From Candidatus Poseidoniales archaeon (GTDB lineage Archaea > Thermoplasmatota > Poseidoniia > Poseidoniales > Poseidoniaceae): DNA of 42,143 bases. The notes under the pieces were generated by a model. The model ran no database searches and was not told the origin of the DNA. It saw only the letters and a list, made by a program, of their open reading frames with translations. Shown here in pieces: positions 24,764 to 33,612 of this stretch. Location: assembly GCA_003602605.1 (NCBI GenBank), contig QQRW01000007.1:1-42143 (forward strand), in the 5' to 3' direction. Both the position numbers and the translations under genes were made by a program. Each line of letters begins with the position of its first letter. Positions within the stretch are counted from its first letter, which is position 1.

Positions 24764-25696
24764 TCAAGCAAATGCGCGTTCAATCTCGCTTGCAAGATTG
24801 TCGAAACGTCCTTGCAATTCGTCCATTGCACCGTTGAAAGCTTGCTCAGGGGTGAGGCTTCCATCGGTTTCGTAAGAGAGAATGTATGCGCCTTCGACAG
24901 GCTCTAGAGTAATGGCGTCGTCAAAGTCACCATCACGGTTCGTTCCGGGGCCGACTTGGTGAAGAGCTTTTTCGAGGTCCATAAGGTGGTTAATGTCTGT
25001 CATCATCTTGTCCTTTCCGAAGAGTTTTGCATCGATTGGCTTACCGTCGGAAGTCGTCAATCCGAGGTCAAACAGAACACTCGCCTTCTTTGGCTTGTTG
25101 AGTTTAGCGATGTTGTGTTGGCGGAAACCGACTGCAGCAACTGGAGACCACTTTGCGTGCTCTCGGCCACGACCCAGCGTAGCAAAGGCGTACAGTTCGA
25201 GGAATTGACCCTTCGAAAGAATAGTGATCGGGATTCTCTTGTGCTCTTCACGGATGTCGAACATTTGGTCTGAAATGTTTGTCAAATCACCGGCGTACAC
25301 TGTGCGGTACTTCTCATCAGAATCTTCAGATGGCCCATCTTTTCGGATGTGGTAAAGGACTTGGCATGTCAAGCAACCTTTGGATTCTTCAGCAAGATCC
25401 TTACAGTTTGGACAGTCTTCAGGGAAGGTGATTCCTTCGTCTGGGTAGGTGGGGATAGGAATCATTGCCAATCGGTGGGCGATTGTTTCGTCAGGGAGGA
25501 CGTTAACGGATTCGAAAACTTCTCCCTTATTGTCTTGGTTTACACCCTGGGTGAAGTTCACCTTGTCGATTGCAAGCTTTGGTACATCCGCAATAAGTGC
25601 ACGGCGAACTGCGTTCACTTGAGCAGCGTCTGTATTTGTCAAAAGAATTCGAATTTCATTGCCACGTGGCCATCCATCAACGATTTGTACATCCAT
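24764..25696 (-). CDS. rpo3: DNA-directed RNA polymerase subunit D (Rpo3)
   Basis: A 310-residue homologue of bacterial alpha and eukaryotic Rpb3, the platform on which the archaeal RNA polymerase assembles. The N-terminal region has NAVRRALIADVPKLAIDKV, the conserved dimerisation segment, then ETIAHRLAMIPIPTYP. An insert with four cysteines follows (EDCPNCKDLAEESKGCLTCQVLYH, CxxC-x9-CxxC), at the position of the zinc site in Rpb3 and of iron-sulfur sites in some archaea. The ATG at 25696 is preferred to the track start at 25717, since GAGGTG is placed six bases before it. It ends the rps13-rps4-rps11 operon. The gene symbol rpoD is also used for this subunit. Confidence 0.95.
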   Translation of the reverse strand: MDVQIVDGWPRGNEIRILLTNTDAAQVNAVRRALIADVPKLAIDKVNFTQGVNQDNKGEVFESVNVLPDETIAHRLAMIPIPTYPDEGITFPEDCPNCKDLAEESKGCLTCQVLYHIRKDGPSEDSDEKYRTVYAGDLTNISDQMFDIREEHKRIPITILSKGQFLELYAFATLGRGREHAKWSPVAAVGFRQHNIAKLNKPKKASVLFDLGLTTSDGKPIDAKLFGKDKMMTDINHLMDLEKALHQVGPGTNRDGDFDDAITLEPVEGAYILSYETDGSLTPEQAFNGAMDELQGRFDNLASEIERAFA

Positions 25697-25713
25697 TTTT
25701 TCCACCTCAAAAA

Positions 25714-26097
25714 TCAAACACGGCGACCACGACGGCCACCCTTCTTTTTGGTACCGTCGTGAGCGATTGGCGTCACGTCTTCGATACGAGTGATTGTCAT
25801 TCCAGCACGGGTGAGTGCTCGAATTGCTGCTTGAGCCCCGGGGCCAGTGTTGTTTGAAAGGTTACCACCTGGTGCTCGGTACTTGATGATGAGTTGGGTG
25901 AACTCCTTGTCTTTGAGTTCATCAGCCATCTTTTCTGCAGCACGGGTCGCAGCGAATTGTCCGCCGCTGTCCTTCGAGGACTTGACAACTTGACCACCGG
26001 AGCAGGTCGTGATGGTTTCAGCACCGGTCAAATCGGTTGCTGTCATCAAAATGTTGTTGTAAGAACTGAAGATGTTTACGATTGCACGTCGTGTCAT
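25714..26097 (-). CDS. rps11: 30S ribosomal protein S11 (uS11)
   Basis: A 127-residue protein of the small-subunit platform. [54 protein letters not shown] and the terminal basic [11 protein letters not shown] are typical of archaeal S11. The track begins one codon earlier at a GTG; the ATG at 26097 overlaps the stop of rps4 (TGATG) and has GGAGGTG seven bases upstream, so translation is coupled to rps4. Confidence 0.97.
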   Translation of the reverse strand: MTRRAIVNIFSSYNNILMTATDLTGAETITTCSGGQVVKSSKDSGGQFAATRAAEKMADELKDKEFTQLIIKYRAPGGNLSNNTGPGAQAAIRALTRAGMTITRIEDVTPIAHDGTKKKGGRRGRRV

Positions 26098-26759
26098 CAC
26101 TCGTCACCTCCAACGTTATCTGCGGATGGTGCTGCTGCTGCTGCGTCCTTGACTTCAGTAGCAAACTCTGTGGTTGCTTCAGGATCAACTTCTTCTTCTT
26201 CAACGCCGTATTCAGCGGAAGATGCGCGCCCGTCGATTGCCTTGCGAATTGGATGCTCTGAGTTGTTTGCCCATGGGCAAGAGGGGTGCCATGTGAGCAA
26301 TTCTTCTTCATCTCGAGAAATTTGGTACGATGGAATCGTTACCTTCTGGTCGCCAATGACGATCTTGCCGTGGGTGACGAATTGGCGTGCTTGCTTCATT
26401 GAGATTGCAAGTCCTTTGTAGTAGACTTGAGCTTGCAATCGGCGGTTGAGAATGTCTTCGGTATTCAACGAGAGAATATCGTCAAGGCTAGCGTCAGAGG
26501 AAATGAGTCCCTTGTTGTGAAGAGAGCGAAGAAGGTCTTCCATCTCTCTCTTGCCGTGAGCTTCACTGGTATCGACCATACCAATCAAACGCATGGCTTG
26601 GCGTCGGTGGCGTCGAAGTTGGGACTTGGCCTTCCAAATCTCACGCATGTTCTTCAAACCGTGATTGGCTTGGATAGCGTGTTCTTCTTCGATACGTGCC
26701 GCCTTCCACGGGTGAGAAGGTGTGTCAAATTTAGGTCGTGCAAACTTTGGTTCTCCCAT
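26097..26759 (-). CDS. rps4: 30S ribosomal protein S4 (uS4)
   Basis: A 220-residue primary rRNA-binding protein. It opens [55 protein letters not shown], the archaeal/eukaryotic type, and contains the S4 domain [42 protein letters not shown]. The C-terminal part after about residue 180 is an acidic, Ala/Glu-rich extension ([35 protein letters not shown]) that is probably disordered. GGAGG eight bases before the ATG marks the start. Confidence 0.97.
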   Translation of the reverse strand: MGEPKFARPKFDTPSHPWKAARIEEEHAIQANHGLKNMREIWKAKSQLRRHRRQAMRLIGMVDTSEAHGKREMEDLLRSLHNKGLISSDASLDDILSLNTEDILNRRLQAQVYYKGLAISMKQARQFVTHGKIVIGDQKVTIPSYQISRDEEELLTWHPSCPWANNSEHPIRKAIDGRASSAEYGVEEEEVDPEATTEFATEVKDAAAAAPSADNVGGDE

Positions 26760-26774
26760 TCATCATCCCTCCAA

Positions 26775-27242
26775 TCACTTCTTTCGGCTCACACCAAGTG
26801 TAAGACCGCCACGGCCGTTTGAACGACCGCGCTGTCCACGTACTTTGTTTCCGCTGGCGTGGCGAACGCCACGGTAGCACTTCATTGTACGAAGTCGGTT
26901 AATATCATCTGAAAGAGTAAGTGAGACTTGTTGTCCTGTGAGGTGAAGTTCATCTCCGGTCTCGAGGTCTCGCTGGCGGTTGAGCATCCAGAGCGGGACT
27001 GTTTCTGCGTATCCTTCGATAGCAGCACGGAGAGTCTCCTGTTCTTCCGCCGAGAGGTGGCCGGCGAGTGAAGCAGGGTCGAATCCTGTGTTCTTACAGA
27101 TTTGAATTGCGGTTCTTGGGCCGACGCCGCGAACTGCTGTCAAGGCAGTAGCAAGGGTCTTCTGTCCGTCCATATCAGTATCTGCCATTCGCAGGATGTA
27201 CGAAAAATCGTCTCCCAAATCTTCTTCCTTAGGTCGTGCCAT
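26775..27242 (-). CDS. rps13: 30S ribosomal protein S13 (uS13)
   Basis: A 155-residue protein of the small-subunit head. FSYILRMADTDMDGQKTLATALTAVRGVGPRTAIQICKNTGFDP is the helix-hairpin-helix start, and MKCYRGVRHASGNKVRGQRGRSNGRGG is the conserved basic C-terminal region that meets the tRNA and large subunit. AGGTGAAACACA precedes the ATG. It is the first gene of the archaeal rps13-rps4-rps11-rpoD cluster; a TATA box and a hairpin lie upstream. Confidence 0.97.
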   Translation of the reverse strand: MARPKEEDLGDDFSYILRMADTDMDGQKTLATALTAVRGVGPRTAIQICKNTGFDPASLAGHLSAEEQETLRAAIEGYAETVPLWMLNRQRDLETGDELHLTGQQVSLTLSDDINRLRTMKCYRGVRHASGNKVRGQRGRSNGRGGLTLGVSRKK

Positions 27243-27297
27243 TGTGTTTCACCTCTCCTCAACACGCAGTGTCAAGCAGGTTCCCGACCAACCTCCC

Positions 27298-27306
27298 CTA
27301 TATCAA
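27298..27306 (-). promoter_or_regulatory. Putative TATA box of the rps13-rps4-rps11-rpoD operon
   Basis: TTGATATAG on the minus strand, the same nine bases as before the HxlR gene. It lies about 60 bases before the rps13 ATG, predicting a leader of some 30-35 bases that includes the ribosome site. This fits a highly expressed operon that uses Shine-Dalgarno initiation. Confidence 0.6.
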
Positions 27307-27310
27307 GACC

Positions 27311-27349
27311 GCGATGCTTCTTCGCGATACTGAGAAGCGAAAACATCGC
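27311..27349 (-). promoter_or_regulatory. Bulged hairpin just upstream of the ribosomal operon promoter
   Basis: On the minus strand GCGATG pairs with CATCGC and CTTCT with AGAAG, giving an 11-base-pair stem with a six-base bulge on one side only. It lies between the terminator of the upstream operon and the rps13 TATA box. It may be part of the upstream 3' end or a DNA element near the promoter. Confidence 0.35.
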
Positions 27350-27360
27350 CGTGAGAGATG

Positions 27361-27380
27361 AAAAAAAACCCTTGAAAGGG
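27361..27380 (-). terminator. Hairpin and T-tract terminator after the pyrE operon
   Basis: On the minus strand CCCCTTTCAAGGG is followed directly by seven T residues. The stem is short (four or five pairs), but archaeal RNA polymerase mainly needs the T-tract. It lies about 20 bases after the stop of the methyltransferase gene and before the rps13 promoter. Confidence 0.55.
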
Positions 27381-27397
27381 GTGCGAAAAGGCGGTGA

Positions 27398-28693
27398 TTA
27401 TTCTGCGACGCAAACCAAGAGCATTTCATCACCGGGCTGTTGGGCCAAGAAGGCGCTTCTCCGACCGTGTCGGCGAGAAAGTTGGCGATCAATCGCACCC
27501 TGAACTTTCGGTTGGATTTCTGGCGGTAGAGGGACACGAATGGTCATTTTACCGATGTCATGCTCCAAAAAGAGTTCAACCAATTGATCAACGGTATCGA
27601 TGCCAAGTTCCAGTCGAGCAAGGGCGACAACCCTGCCGGTTGCTTGAACAAGCATTCGGTCCATTGGGTTATCAAGACGCAATTGATGAGCATGATGGAT
27701 TTGTGGGCGGCGGCCTTCAACAACCCCCCAAGTGAATGTTTCCGACTTAGAAACAGTTGATAACCACGCTTCAGCAAGACCGCTTTCGACCAAAGCAGCA
27801 TCCAAAATACTGACGCGTTCACCTCGACGAGGCGGTTGGCGGGTTGGCTTTGGCAACCCGTCCCCAGCACTGAGAAGGCGCCCTCCTGAGATGACATGCG
27901 CTTCCTCGGTTATTGAGGGGGGGATCCGTACAAAGCGACGGGCGACCCCTTTCGTTGCTGCGTCTCCAAGCCACAGAGCTAGCCTGTCAACCCTTCCTCT
28001 TCCGCGCGATGTCCAAACCCATGTCCGAGGAATATCTTGCCAAACCGCATCAACCAGCGATTCCACCTCAAGCCGTTGCTCATGGGTGAGACGAGGAGAT
28101 AGGTCGAGCAACATCGCTGGCCCGTGCACCCCTGCAGACAGGTACGGTGCCCACCCCGTGAACACTTCGTCAAGCCGAGGAGCCATTTCGTCAAGACCGT
28201 GTGTTCTGCTGTTTCGAGGTCGCGCAGGGTCAAGATGAAGCATGGCGATTTTTGGAAAGGCGTCAAGTGAGAAATGGTCTGCAAGAGCTGCACAAGTAAC
28301 CGCCCCGTCACGGCCATCCCCGGCAAAAATCCGAGTTTGGAGCATCCGCTCAGCACCCACTTCATTACGGTGGATTGCAATCGATTGGAGATTCACGGCA
28401 CTGGCTTGTGCCCGTAGTGGATCCAACTCAACGCCGATTCCGGGCCGTTGTAAGATTGCCATATGCGCTCCCAGTTGTATTCCGCTGCCGCAAGCACAGT
28501 CGAGAATGTATCCCTCGGGTAGGTGGAGTTCCGTGAGTAATTTTGAGCGGGCAAGGGCGACTTGCCAAGGTGTTGCGAGAGGTTTGCCCTCACTGGCATG
28601 ATAAAATACCAACTTTCGGGCCGCTGTTGAATCAGGTGCGAATTCAGTTAGGCCCTCTGTATCGGTCGTTGCTGGATTGAAGATTCTGACCAT
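27398..28693 (-). CDS. SAM-dependent methyltransferase with THUMP-like C-terminal domain
   Basis: A 431-residue protein. The class I methyltransferase core has motif I YILDCACGSGIQLGAHM, motif II IGVELDPLRAQASAVNL, an acidic residue in IFAGDGRD and the catalytic-region motif LHLDPARPRNS. The LDPARP motif and a long C-terminal region with alpha/beta character match the PG_1098-like family annotated as THUMP-like methyltransferases, presumed to act on RNA. No substrate can be assigned. It starts nine bases after the pyrE stop with GAGG upstream of the ATG, so it is translated with pyrE. Length is slightly above the family's usual size. Confidence 0.7.
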   Translation of the reverse strand: MVRIFNPATTDTEGLTEFAPDSTAARKLVFYHASEGKPLATPWQVALARSKLLTELHLPEGYILDCACGSGIQLGAHMAILQRPGIGVELDPLRAQASAVNLQSIAIHRNEVGAERMLQTRIFAGDGRDGAVTCAALADHFSLDAFPKIAMLHLDPARPRNSRTHGLDEMAPRLDEVFTGWAPYLSAGVHGPAMLLDLSPRLTHEQRLEVESLVDAVWQDIPRTWVWTSRGRGRVDRLALWLGDAATKGVARRFVRIPPSITEEAHVISGGRLLSAGDGLPKPTRQPPRRGERVSILDAALVESGLAEAWLSTVSKSETFTWGVVEGRRPQIHHAHQLRLDNPMDRMLVQATGRVVALARLELGIDTVDQLVELFLEHDIGKMTIRVPLPPEIQPKVQGAIDRQLSRRHGRRSAFLAQQPGDEMLLVCVAE

Positions 28694-28702
28694 ACTTCCG
28701 CC

Positions 28703-29302
28703 TCATTGCCCTGCAACATCGCTTCGAGTCATTATGCTTTCAAAATGAATGCCTGCTTGAGCAAAAGCTTCCTTAGCTCCTTCCTCACGGTCAACAATAC
28801 TGATAACTGCTGTCACCTTACAATTAGTGTCGTTTTGAATTCGTTCTACGGCTTTAATTGCAGAACCGCCGGTAGTGGTAACGTCTTCGACGATGACAAT
28901 TTCTCCACCACCTTCAAGCGAAGAACCTTCAATGCCTGGTGGATTGTTGGTCTTTCGACCTCCCCGCCCCTTCGCCTCTTTTCGGACCATAAACCCGAGA
29001 CGGGGGGAGTCGGTCGGAGAGGTCGCCACGGCAATGGCAGTAAGTGGGACTGCTCCAAGCTCAAGTCCTCCGACAAAATCGGCACCCATAGCGTCCATTC
29101 GTAGATTGAACAACGCGCCGAGTAAATGAGTCGATTCCGGATGCATCATAACGGGTTTTGTATCGAAAAACCAACGTGATTGTCGTCCACTAGCAAGCGT
29201 GAACGCATCGTCTGAACCTCCGTCGATAAAGGCCAATTCACGCACCAATTCAACAAGACGGGGCCAATTTGGGTGTTCGCGGACACTCGGATGAACGGAC
29301 AT
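28703..29302 (-). CDS. pyrE: Orotate phosphoribosyltransferase
   Basis: A 199-residue enzyme that joins orotate to PRPP in pyrimidine nucleotide synthesis. The type I phosphoribosyltransferase motif is EIVIVEDVTTTGGSAIKAVE; the N-terminal FTLASGRQSRWFFDTKPVMMHP and the flexible loop with GFMVRKEAKGRGGRK are also characteristic. GGAG lies nine bases before the ATG at 29302, within the loop of a hairpin formed by GTTCATTG and CAATGAAC. It is divergent from the polymerase D large subunit gene, and its transcript continues into the THUMP-like methyltransferase. Confidence 0.94.
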   Translation of the reverse strand: MSVHPSVREHPNWPRLVELVRELAFIDGGSDDAFTLASGRQSRWFFDTKPVMMHPESTHLLGALFNLRMDAMGADFVGGLELGAVPLTAIAVATSPTDSPRLGFMVRKEAKGRGGRKTNNPPGIEGSSLEGGGEIVIVEDVTTTGGSAIKAVERIQNDTNCKVTAVISIVDREEGAKEAFAQAGIHFESIMTRSDVAGQ

Positions 29303-29333
29303 TGTTCATTGCTCCTGCCCCGAATCAATGAAC
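29291..29333 (-). promoter_or_regulatory. Mutually exclusive hairpins around the pyrE start
   Basis: The minus strand reads GTTCATTG-14-CAATGAAC-A-ATG-TCC-GTTCAT. The first and second arms form an eight-pair stem whose loop holds the GGAG ribosome site. The second and third arms (ATGAAC and GTTCAT) form a six-pair stem whose loop holds the start codon. Both cannot form at once, which is the layout of a translational switch. Alternatively the repeats are half-sites for a DNA-binding protein in this divergent promoter region. Confidence 0.45.
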
Positions 29334-29410
29334 TTTGTCGCCGATAACGCATCCATACAAATGGAGCGAGGCACTCATAAACGGTCGCCTCTAAGACATC
29401 AAGGAGTCAC

Positions 29411-32400
29411 ATGTCTACATCGAGTGGTACGGGTCAAAAAAGGGGACATAACCCCCTTATAGGCTTGGATATCGCCCGACTGGAAGCAGAAATGGAGCGC
29501 TATCACAATTGGCTAGATGAGCATGCAGACGAGGCTTATATCGTTGCGGAACAAGCACGAAAACTCGGCTATGACCACAAAGAATTTGTCGAAATCCCGA
29601 GAGCTGCAGACTTGGCTGGCCGGACTGAAAAATTGTTAATCGAATACCTCGAAGGTTACGAGGTCGCTGACGATATCCGCAAACTTCTGGCCGAGCACGA
29701 TCGTGAAACCACATCTATTATGATGGCTCAAAGCGTTGCGCGTGGATTTAGAGAACAAGGGTATGACCTCATCACAGCAATCGATGTTGGACTTCGCGTC
29801 GGGCTTGCAGTCTTGACTGAAGCCGTTCTCGTTGCGCCGCTCGAAGGAATCAGTGAAGTTCGTCTGTTGAACAACGTCGATGGTTCTCAATTCGTATCCG
29901 TTCACTTCGCAGGACCTATTCGTGCAGCAGGTGGAACAGCTCAAGCACTCGCTGTTTTGATTGCTGACATGATACGTAGGGAGTTGAATATAGGCCACTA
30001 CCAACCGACTGACCCCGAAGTCGAACGGGTGAAAGAAGAATTTGGATTGTACCGTGGAAACCTGCAATATCGTCCATCTCCGGCTGAAATTGAAGAAATC
30101 GTTCGGGCGTGTCCAATCATGATCAACGGTGAATCGACAGAGCGCATCGAATGCGCCGGGTATGGACGCGTACGCAACATCGATGAAGCAAGAATTCGGG
30201 GCGGAGTATTGCTTGTCATCGGCGAAGGCATGTGCCTGAAAGCGCCGAAAATCCAAAAACACACCGAGCGACTCAACGTTCCGGGATGGGACTTTATTTC
30301 GAAGTTCGCATCAAAAGGAAAAACAGATGAAAATAAAGACGGTGGACTGAAATTCAAGTCTCGGAAGGTCCCCACAATCTCGAAGTTCATGCGCGATATT
30401 ATTGCTGGCAGACCTGTCTTTGGGGCACCTCTGCAGCCGGGTGGTTTTCGACTAAGATACGGTCGAGCAAGGCCCTCAGGTTTAGCTGCAGCCTCAACAA
30501 ATACTGCATCGATGCTTGCCATGGATGATTTCATTACCATTGGGACACAAATGAAAATTGAACGCCCAGGAAAAGCATGTGCTATCACCCCCTCCGACGA
30601 TACAGACGGGCCGTGGGTTGTACTCAACGATGGAAGATTCTTGCGTTTGGATGATGCCAAGAGCTATGCAGCAATCAGTTCGAAAGTGGGTTCGGTGTGG
30701 GACAACGGAGAATTGGTACTCGGCTACGGCGAATTCATGGAGAACAACAAGAAATTAGTTCCGGCAGGCTATACCAACGACTGGTGGGCAAGTGACTTGG
30801 TTGAGGAATTGAATTCCTCAGATGCACTCGACGAGTTCTCAAAACTCACTGCCATACCTCGCTCTCAATTTCCGATAGGTGTGCCCGGCATTCACCCAGA
30901 AGATGCTGAAGACCCGAATGCTCAATTTCATGTTCGGAGAAAGTGGCATGTCTTCTTAGCTGCTTGTTCTCTTAACTGGAGTCAAGTCAAAAATGTTTCA
31001 AAACGTTTCAAAACCGCGATTCCCAACCCTCACAATCCTTGGTTCCTCGACCTCCCCATCGAATGGATGCCGGCGGTTTTGAACCTCATAGAAGAAGCTG
31101 AAATTGAGACTTTTGGCACATCGAATACTGAGACGAACCCTCCTGAAGAAAACCTCACCGCATATCCCGCCAATGAAGACAGGCAACTGCGAATCCGTAA
31201 CGGAGTTCAGAACTGGTCAGCTAAATCGATGGAAATTCTTCGTCCTGAATCGTTTGAAAACATGAGTGATTACGAAATACCTGGGCCTAAATGTGCCCCC
31301 GTCGCACCTATTTTTACGGAAGAAGTCCCGGAAATTTGGGCGTATATACAGCATGGTATGGCGAAAGCAACAGCGATGATTCTCGGTTTGCGTCACCATC
31401 ACGATGGTGACGATTTGGTCATTACCGCCGGCTGGCCTGCAATGCTGGAAGCGTTTGGGTTCAGCGACGAAGGTCCAAAGCCGCTCCGAATCGTCGATGC
31501 TAAATCGAGATTTGAACAACGTATCGAACAACTTCGTGAATGTCACAAAACCCTAACTGAAGAACGGAAGAGGTTGTCGGAATTACGACAAGCAAGAGCA
31601 ACGGTCCGTATTGCTGCTGAAACCGACGCCAGGCAGCGTGGGCTTGGTATTACGGAAACCGATGAAGTTGGGCAGGCGGCTGCCTCAAAAGTCGAAGATT
31701 CTGGGCCTGCTGACCCCAAAAAATACCTCGCAGCACAAATACATGAAGACGACCATGCTGTTGATGGTATTATGTTGCAAATTCGAAAGATTTCCGACCT
31801 GCGATGGGTTCACGCCGCACCGGTTCGTGTTGGGTGCCGTATGGGTCGCCCGGAGAAAGCAGCTCCACGTATTATGAATCCAATGACGCACGCTCTTTTC
31901 CCAATCGATCTAAACGGTGGCAATCAGCGACTTCTAGCGAATGCTGCTGAAAAACAAAGCATCCGCGTCCAAATGGGCCGTAGATCATGCAAGAAATGTG
32001 GAAAGGAGTCCCCATTCATCCTTTGTCACCATAGACTCGTAGACGAGGATGGAATGGAGCGCGTCGGAGAGACCTGCGGCGGAAGGACGGTGATGCGTGA
32101 AAACGAAAACACGAAGCGTAGACGCAGAGGTGAGATTCAAACGGTCCGTTTGGACACAATGATTGAGGATGCCCGAATCCGATTGGGAATCGACAGAATC
32201 CCCCGGCAAGTCAAGTGCATGAAGAAAATCGCAAGTCGAGACCAAACACCTGAAGCAATCGAAAAAGGCTTGCTGCGGGCCAAATATCAACTCCCTGTAT
32301 TTCGCGATGGTACCGTCCGATTCGACATGAGTGATGTCCCTGTGACTCATTTCACACCACGCGAAATCGATGTTTCGTGGCAAGCACTTCATTCGCTCGG

Positions 32401-33532
32401 CTATACTCACGATTACGAAGGGGAGCCTCTAACCAACGATGAACAGATGCTGGAAATCTTCCCGCAAGATTTCATTGTCAGTAAGAACGCCGGGGAGTTC
32501 TTCGTTCGAACCGCTCAATTCATCGATGAATTACTTGTTCGTTATTACGGGCTTGAGCCATACTACAATGTCAATACCCCCGATGATTTGGTAGGGCACC
32601 TCATCTGTGCACTTGCCCCTCACACCTCAGGTGGCGTACTGAGCAGAATAATTGGTTGGGCAGACTGTTCCGGAGGATATGCACATCCACTGTTCCACGC
32701 CGCTAAAAGACGAAATTGCGATGGGGATGAAGACGCCATCATGCTGCTTATGGACGGCCTCTTGAACTTCAGCAGAGAGATTTTACCTGCCAATCGCGGT
32801 GGGCTCATGGATGCTCCACTGGTTCTCACCACGCGCCTCAACCCTACAGAGGTGGACAAAGAAGCATTGAATGTTGACTCGGGATGGTTTTACAGTCGGG
32901 ATTTCTATGAAACCACGCTTTCACAGCCGCATCCCAAAGAATGTGCAGAACGGATGGATTTTGTTGAAAGAAGATTGGGCTCGATTGCAGCTGTCCGCGG
33001 CTATGGTTACACTCACGATTGTCATGCATTGGACCAAGGACCCGCACTTTCCGCCTACAAGACCCTCGATACTATGATTGACAAAATGAACGGTCAACTC
33101 GATCTCGGACATCGATTACGAGGAGTCGATGTGAGGACGGTTGCCTCAAGTGTTGTACGCTCTCACTTCCTACCAGATTTGCGAGGGAACCTAAACGCCT
33201 ATGCCCGTCAGAAAATTCGTTGCCTCAAATGCGCCCATTCGTATCGCCGAATGCCGGTAGCGGGCGCATGTATCCAGCCAAAAAAGGAAACAGGGCGTGG
33301 GTTATCAAGCGTTGGTGTGGCGAAATCAGAGGGGGGATTGTGTGGTGGAAATCTCGCTCTTACCGTCTCTGAAGGTGCTGTAAGAAAATACATCAAAGTT
33401 ACAAAGCACGTTATGGCAACGTACGGAGTAGATACATACACCAAACAAAATGTGGAGTGGTTGGCAGACAGTGCGGACTCGTTATTCAACAACGACCGTG
33501 CGAAGCAACTTTCCCTCGCTGATTTCCTGTGA
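29411..33532 (+). CDS. polC: DNA polymerase D large subunit (DP2)
   Basis: A 1373-residue catalytic subunit of the archaeal replicative polymerase D. GPIRAAGGTAQALAVLIADMIRRELNIG and AGRPVFGAPLQPGGFRLRYGRARPSGLAAAS are the conserved N-terminal and central motifs. The catalytic centre is PLFHAAKRRNCDGDEDAIMLLMDGLLNFSREILPANRGGLMDAP, with the acidic residues of the two double-psi barrels. A zinc site (CKKCGKESPFILCHH...GETCGG) and a C-terminal one (CLKCAHSYRRMPVAGAC...GLCGG) are seen. The extreme C-terminus, KQLSLADFL, fits a PCNA-interacting peptide. No intein is present. AGGAG lies five bases before the ATG. The small subunit is not in the window. The next four genes follow with no room for a separate promoter. 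Confidence 0.97.
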   Translation: MSTSSGTGQKRGHNPLIGLDIARLEAEMERYHNWLDEHADEAYIVAEQARKLGYDHKEFVEIPRAADLAGRTEKLLIEYLEGYEVADDIRKLLAEHDRETTSIMMAQSVARGFREQGYDLITAIDVGLRVGLAVLTEAVLVAPLEGISEVRLLNNVDGSQFVSVHFAGPIRAAGGTAQALAVLIADMIRRELNIGHYQPTDPEVERVKEEFGLYRGNLQYRPSPAEIEEIVRACPIMINGESTERIECAGYGRVRNIDEARIRGGVLLVIGEGMCLKAPKIQKHTERLNVPGWDFISKFASKGKTDENKDGGLKFKSRKVPTISKFMRDIIAGRPVFGAPLQPGGFRLRYGRARPSGLAAASTNTASMLAMDDFITIGTQMKIERPGKACAITPSDDTDGPWVVLNDGRFLRLDDAKSYAAISSKVGSVWDNGELVLGYGEFMENNKKLVPAGYTNDWWASDLVEELNSSDALDEFSKLTAIPRSQFPIGVPGIHPEDAEDPNAQFHVRRKWHVFLAACSLNWSQVKNVSKRFKTAIPNPHNPWFLDLPIEWMPAVLNLIEEAEIETFGTSNTETNPPEENLTAYPANEDRQLRIRNGVQNWSAKSMEILRPESFENMSDYEIPGPKCAPVAPIFTEEVPEIWAYIQHGMAKATAMILGLRHHHDGDDLVITAGWPAMLEAFGFSDEGPKPLRIVDAKSRFEQRIEQLRECHKTLTEERKRLSELRQARATVRIAAETDARQRGLGITETDEVGQAAASKVEDSGPADPKKYLAAQIHEDDHAVDGIMLQIRKISDLRWVHAAPVRVGCRMGRPEKAAPRIMNPMTHALFPIDLNGGNQRLLANAAEKQSIRVQMGRRSCKKCGKESPFILCHHRLVDEDGMERVGETCGGRTVMRENENTKRRRRGEIQTVRLDTMIEDARIRLGIDRIPRQVKCMKKIASRDQTPEAIEKGLLRAKYQLPVFRDGTVRFDMSDVPVTHFTPREIDVSWQALHSLGYTHDYEGEPLTNDEQMLEIFPQDFIVSKNAGEFFVRTAQFIDELLVRYYGLEPYYNVNTPDDLVGHLICALAPHTSGGVLSRIIGWADCSGGYAHPLFHAAKRRNCDGDEDAIMLLMDGLLNFSREILPANRGGLMDAPLVLTTRLNPTEVDKEALNVDSGWFYSRDFYETTLSQPHPKECAERMDFVERRLGSIAAVRGYGYTHDCHALDQGPALSAYKTLDTMIDKMNGQLDLGHRLRGVDVRTVASSVVRSHFLPDLRGNLNAYARQKIRCLKCAHSYRRMPVAGACIQPKKETGRGLSSVGVAKSEGGLCGGNLALTVSEGAVRKYIKVTKHVMATYGVDTYTKQNVEWLADSADSLFNNDRAKQLSLADFL

Positions 33533-33612
33533 TTACTCTCGCCGACTACGGCTACGCGACCGGAATTGACTTTTTATCAAATGAGGGTCTCATCACTGTT
33601 GAGGGGAATCTA

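Noticed and set aside
29411-33532. Possible intein in the polymerase D large subunit
   Set aside because: Conserved motifs run without interruption through the catalytic region, and the length is in the range I would expect for an intein-free subunit.
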